Source: JBAYNS01 sp041678625
GTDB lineage: Bacteria; Patescibacteriota; Gracilibacteria; Peribacterales; Peribacteraceae
Direction of reading: 5' to 3'
Assembly (NCBI GenBank): GCA_041678625.1
Contig: JBAYNS010000038.1
Location: 1 to 8,725, forward strand
Length of the DNA stretch: 8,725 nt
The notes beneath the pieces were generated by a model, which did not search any database, was not told the origin of the DNA, and saw nothing but the letters and a program-made list of their open reading frames with translations. The translations under genes and the position numbers were made by a program. Positions 6,628 to 8,725 of this stretch are shown in pieces. Every line of letters begins with the position of its first letter. The first letter of the stretch is position 1.

Positions 6628-7304
6628 AGATGCTCGTTGTTGCCGCACATCCTGATGATGAAGTCCTTGGTTGCGGAGGAACCATTGCGCGCTACGCGCA
6701 GGAAGGAAGCGAAATCCATATCCTTATCCTTGGTGAGGGAATCACATCACGGCCTACGAATTCTTCGCAGAAATTAAAAGATGAACTCAAGAACCTCCAT
6801 ACACAATCTCAGGCAGTATGCGACCTCCTCGGGGCTGGAAACGTGACAATACAGGATTTTCCGGACAATCGTTTTGATACAGTCCCACTGCTCGAAATTG
6901 TCAAAGTGCTTGAATCAAAAATTCAGGAATTCAATCCAGAAATCGTCTGCACACAACATGGTGGCGATCTGAATGTCGACCATGAACGAACATTCCGCGC
7001 CGTTCTGACGGCAACTCGGCCAGTTGCCGAATGCCCAGTAAAACGAGTTTACGCTTATGAGGTCCCCTCTTCCACAGAATGGGCATTCCAGCAGTTTACT
7101 CCGGCATTTCGCCCCAATGTCTTTGTGGATATTTCCGCCACGCTGAAAAAGAAAATTGAGGCAATGGCACTCTACAAAGGAGAATCTCGCCCATTTCCCC
7201 ATCCTCGTTCTGCAGAAGCTCTTCGGGCACATGCAGAATACTGGGGTAGTGTAGCAGGCTTACGAGCTGCTGAAGCATTTGCGCTTATTCGTGAAATACG
7301 ATGA
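6624..7304 (+). CDS. PIG-L/LmbE family zinc-dependent N-deacetylase
   Basis: This 226-residue single-domain hydrolase starts with the family signature AAHPDDEVLGCGGT (7-20). His9 and Asp12 are expected zinc ligands and Asp11 the general base. A second metal/catalytic segment is HGGDLNVDHE (112-121), with His120 the probable third zinc ligand. DNRFDTVPLLE (81-91) and GSVAGLRAAEAFALIR (208-223) complete the fold. PIG-L proteins remove acetyl from GlcNAc-like amides (GlcNAc-PI, mycothiol and bacillithiol precursors). Here the likely target is an N-acetyl group on a Pse intermediate or finished sugar, freeing an amine for the adjacent formyltransferase (inference). Its ATG overlaps the formyltransferase stop and its TGA overlaps the pseI start, both as ATGA. 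No signal peptide is present, so it acts in the cytoplasm. Confidence 0.88.
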   Translation: MKMLVVAAHPDDEVLGCGGTIARYAQEGSEIHILILGEGITSRPTNSSQKLKDELKNLHTQSQAVCDLLGAGNVTIQDFPDNRFDTVPLLEIVKVLESKIQEFNPEIVCTQHGGDLNVDHERTFRAVLTATRPVAECPVKRVYAYEVPSSTEWAFQQFTPAFRPNVFVDISATLKKKIEAMALYKGESRPFPHPRSAEALRAHAEYWGSVAGLRAAEAFALIREIR

Positions 7305-8383
7305 AGAAGGAAATTACCATTAACAACCATATAATTAGCCCAGAGCATCCCGTGTACATTATCGCAGAGATGTCCGCCAATCATGGCAAGAACCTCGAAC
7401 ATGCCATACAAACGATTCACGCCATGAAAGAATCCGGGGCTGATGCAGTAAAACTGCAAACATACACACCCGATACCATGACCATTGATTGTGATCGTGA
7501 AGAATTTAAAATTGGCAAAGGTACAATTTGGGAAGGAAAAACTCTCTACGAGCTATATAAAGAAGCGGCAATGCCCTGGGAATGGCAACCGAAGCTCAAA
7601 AAAATTGCAAATGAGCTGGATATGGACCTCTTCTCAACGCCATTCGACTCCACATCTGTCGATTTTTTGGAGGATATGGAGATTCCGGCTTACAAAATCG
7701 CTTCTTTTGAATTGGTCGACATCCCACTGATCACATACGTGGCTTCAAAGAACAAACCTATGATCCTTTCCACGGGAATGGCGAGCAAAGAAGAAATCGA
7801 AGATGCGATTGCTGCTGTACGCAGCACGGGAAATGTTCAGGTTGCTTTGTTGAAATGCACAAGCGCATACCCTGCATCGCCAAAAGAAATGAATCTTCAT
7901 ACCATCCCTGATATGGCAGCGCGTTTCCAGGTTCCTATTGGCCTTTCTGATCATACACTTGGTACAGAAGCCCCTGTTGCCGCAGTTTCACTGGGGGCAT
8001 GCATTATTGAGAAACATTTTACGCTCTCGCGCAGCGATCAAGGGCCTGATAGTACATTTTCTCTGGAACCAAATGAGTTCCGGACAATGGTAGATGCTGT
8101 ACGCGCAGCAGAAACAGGAACCCCGTCAGGAAAAATTGACGAGGAGATCATGGGCACCGTGCAATATGGCCCGTCCTCGAGTGAAAAGGCTAGTGCGATC
8201 TTCCGCCGGTCGCTCTTTGTTGTTGAAGATATTCCAAAGGGAGGAATTTTAACCCCGCAAAATATCCGTTCCATTCGCCCAGGATACGGGCTGCCGCCAA
8301 AAGAGTTAGACGCAGTAATAGGGAAAAAAGCCAAATATGCCATTAACCGCGGAACGCCTCTTTTATGGGAACTACTCGAATAA
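7301..8383 (+). CDS. pseI: PseI, pseudaminic acid synthase (NeuB family)
   Basis: This 360-residue enzyme condenses phosphoenolpyruvate with 2,4-diacetamido-2,4,6-trideoxy-L-altrose, or here perhaps a formylated or deacetylated variant, to give pseudaminic acid. It has the NeuB TIM barrel: AEMSANHG (22-29), DAVKLQTYTPDTMTID (48-63), STPFD (112-116), STGMAS (157-162), LKCTSAYP (184-191), LSDHTLG (215-221) and IEKHF (236-240). A C-terminal antifreeze-like SAF domain follows (about 301-360: FRRSLFVVEDIPKG, then NIRSIRPGYGLPP). The TYTPD..T and PDS.FSLEP (249-256) segments resemble PseI rather than NeuB or LegI. It is slightly longer than the Campylobacter enzyme (roughly 343 residues as I recall), chiefly in the linker at about 280-300. 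The start overlaps the deacetylase stop as ATGA. This is the strongest marker of the pathway in the window. Confidence 0.94.
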   Translation: MKKEITINNHIISPEHPVYIIAEMSANHGKNLEHAIQTIHAMKESGADAVKLQTYTPDTMTIDCDREEFKIGKGTIWEGKTLYELYKEAAMPWEWQPKLKKIANELDMDLFSTPFDSTSVDFLEDMEIPAYKIASFELVDIPLITYVASKNKPMILSTGMASKEEIEDAIAAVRSTGNVQVALLKCTSAYPASPKEMNLHTIPDMAARFQVPIGLSDHTLGTEAPVAAVSLGACIIEKHFTLSRSDQGPDSTFSLEPNEFRTMVDAVRAAETGTPSGKIDEEIMGTVQYGPSSSEKASAIFRRSLFVVEDIPKGGILTPQNIRSIRPGYGLPPKELDAVIGKKAKYAINRGTPLLWELLE

Positions 8384-8423
8384 TTACTTCACGCAGGAAA
8401 GCACTGCCTGCATACTCCCTCTG
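8384..8423 (+). other. Spacer between pseI and the last gene, with a weak hairpin
   Basis: This 40-base gap is the longest in the window. It contains GCAGG (8393-8397) and CCTGC (8407-8411), which could form a five-base-pair stem with a nine-base loop. There is no T-run after it, so it is not a convincing intrinsic terminator. An AGGAAAG at 8395-8401 looks like a ribosome-binding sequence but sits 22 bases before the next ATG, too far for normal use. No promoter is evident. Confidence 0.3.
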
Positions 8424-8725
8424 ATGAATATCATTCTTAAATCATTTGATGGAGTTCTCGATGATAAATACACCATCGAAACGGCATTAAAGGGAATAAA
8501 TTTGCAAACCTGTATCTCCATAACAGATGAAAAAATCTTCCTCCCGGAATTGAATACAAGTGAACACATTTGGATTGATGCCAAGGCACAACGGGCAGGA
8601 CAATATCGGGAAATTGACTGGAATACCATTGCTCCCCTGGATGAAGAGCTCATCGAGAAAATGCGGCACAGCGAGACCGTGTTTTTCAGAATGATTGAAC
8701 GATATGACACACAAGAAAAAACCTC
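8424..8725 (+). CDS. Unrecognised protein, 5' part of a gene cut by the window end
   Basis: An open frame begins at ATG 8424 and continues with no stop for 100 codons to the window edge. The protein begins MNIILKSFDGVLDDKY and is soluble and acidic, with no signal peptide or membrane helix. It includes SEHIWIDAKAQRAGQYREI (about 46-64) and DEELIEKMRHSETVFFRMIE (about 73-92). I do not recognise a catalytic motif. Its strand, the 40-base spacing after pseI and similar base composition make it the next operon member. Position suggests a role in transfer or modification of the finished nonulosonic acid, such as a glycosyltransferase or accessory protein, but nothing in the visible residues proves that. 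The frame is also open upstream into the pseI end without a better start codon, so ATG 8424 is only the most reasonable choice. Confidence 0.7.
   Translation, partial: MNIILKSFDGVLDDKYTIETALKGINLQTCISITDEKIFLPELNTSEHIWIDAKAQRAGQYREIDWNTIAPLDEELIEKMRHSETVFFRMIERYDTQEKT

Larger units (their letters stand above)
1..8725 (+). other. Nonulosonic acid (pseudaminic-acid-type) biosynthesis operon, incomplete at both ends
   Basis: All eleven genes share the strand. Junctions are: pseB/pseC 4-base gap; pseC/oxidoreductase TAATG; oxidoreductase/spsF-like 10-base overlap; spsF-like/aminotransferase 15-base gap; aminotransferase/pseG ATGA (4441-4444); pseG/pseH 7-base gap; pseH/formyltransferase ATGA (5938-5941); formyltransferase/deacetylase ATGA (6624-6627); deacetylase/pseI ATGA (7301-7304); pseI/unknown 40-base gap. 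This packing implies one transcript with translational coupling. Any promoter must lie upstream of the window, at or before pseB, and the terminator downstream. PseB, C, H, G and I form the established pathway; the other genes are add-on chemistry. Confidence 0.88.

Noticed and set aside
4442..7304. Recoding of TGA (as in some candidate phyla)
   Set aside because: TGA ends four genes exactly at ATGA junctions with full-length family products, and no in-frame TGA occurs inside any gene.
8393..8411. Hairpin as an intrinsic terminator after pseI
   Set aside because: The stem has only five base pairs with a nine-base loop and no T-tract, and the next gene follows at once on the same strand.

Overview
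The window is one uninterrupted, plus-strand, tightly packed biosynthetic operon for a pseudaminic-acid-type nonulosonic acid, a nine-carbon sialic-acid-like sugar found on bacterial flagellins, capsules, O-antigens and S-layers. It enters inside the 3' end of a pseB-like 4,6-dehydratase gene and leaves inside an unrecognised gene. Nine complete genes lie between. The order is pseB(3' end)–pseC–Gfo/Idh/MocA oxidoreductase–spsF-like nucleotidyltransferase–class III aminotransferase–pseG–pseH–formyltransferase–PIG-L/LmbE deacetylase–pseI–unknown(5' end). There is no intergenic stretch longer than about 40 bases, no RNA gene, no mobile element, no CRISPR and no clear promoter or terminator.

Core pathway (established for PseB-C-H-G-I-F): PseB and PseC turn UDP-GlcNAc into UDP-4-amino-4,6-dideoxy-L-AltNAc. 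PseH acetylates N4, PseG removes UDP, and PseI condenses the free hexose with phosphoenolpyruvate to give the nonulosonic acid. The classical CMP-activating enzyme PseF is not visible; a COG1861/SpsF-type nucleotidyltransferase is present instead and may take that role (inference).

Five genes do not belong to the textbook pathway. The first is a Gfo/Idh/MocA dehydrogenase, followed by the SpsF-like protein and a glutamate-1-semialdehyde-aminomutase-like class III aminotransferase. The other two, between pseH and pseI, are a sugar N-formyltransferase with an intact Asn/His/Asp triad and a PIG-L family zinc deacetylase. The simplest reading is that the final sugar is a modified pseudaminic acid. 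Deacetylation followed by N-formylation is plausible, and the oxidoreductase plus second transaminase could install or move another amino group. The chemistry of this second part is the least explained and most interesting aspect of the window.

Organism: a bacterium using the standard code, since TGA is a real stop at four gene ends. G+C is moderate, roughly mid-40s to 50 % by eye. None of the ten visible starts has a good Shine-Dalgarno sequence at normal spacing, and most genes overlap by ATGA, TAATG or 10 bases, which implies translational coupling. I cannot assign a phylum. Weak SD usage with extreme packing would suit several candidate phyla, but this is a guess.
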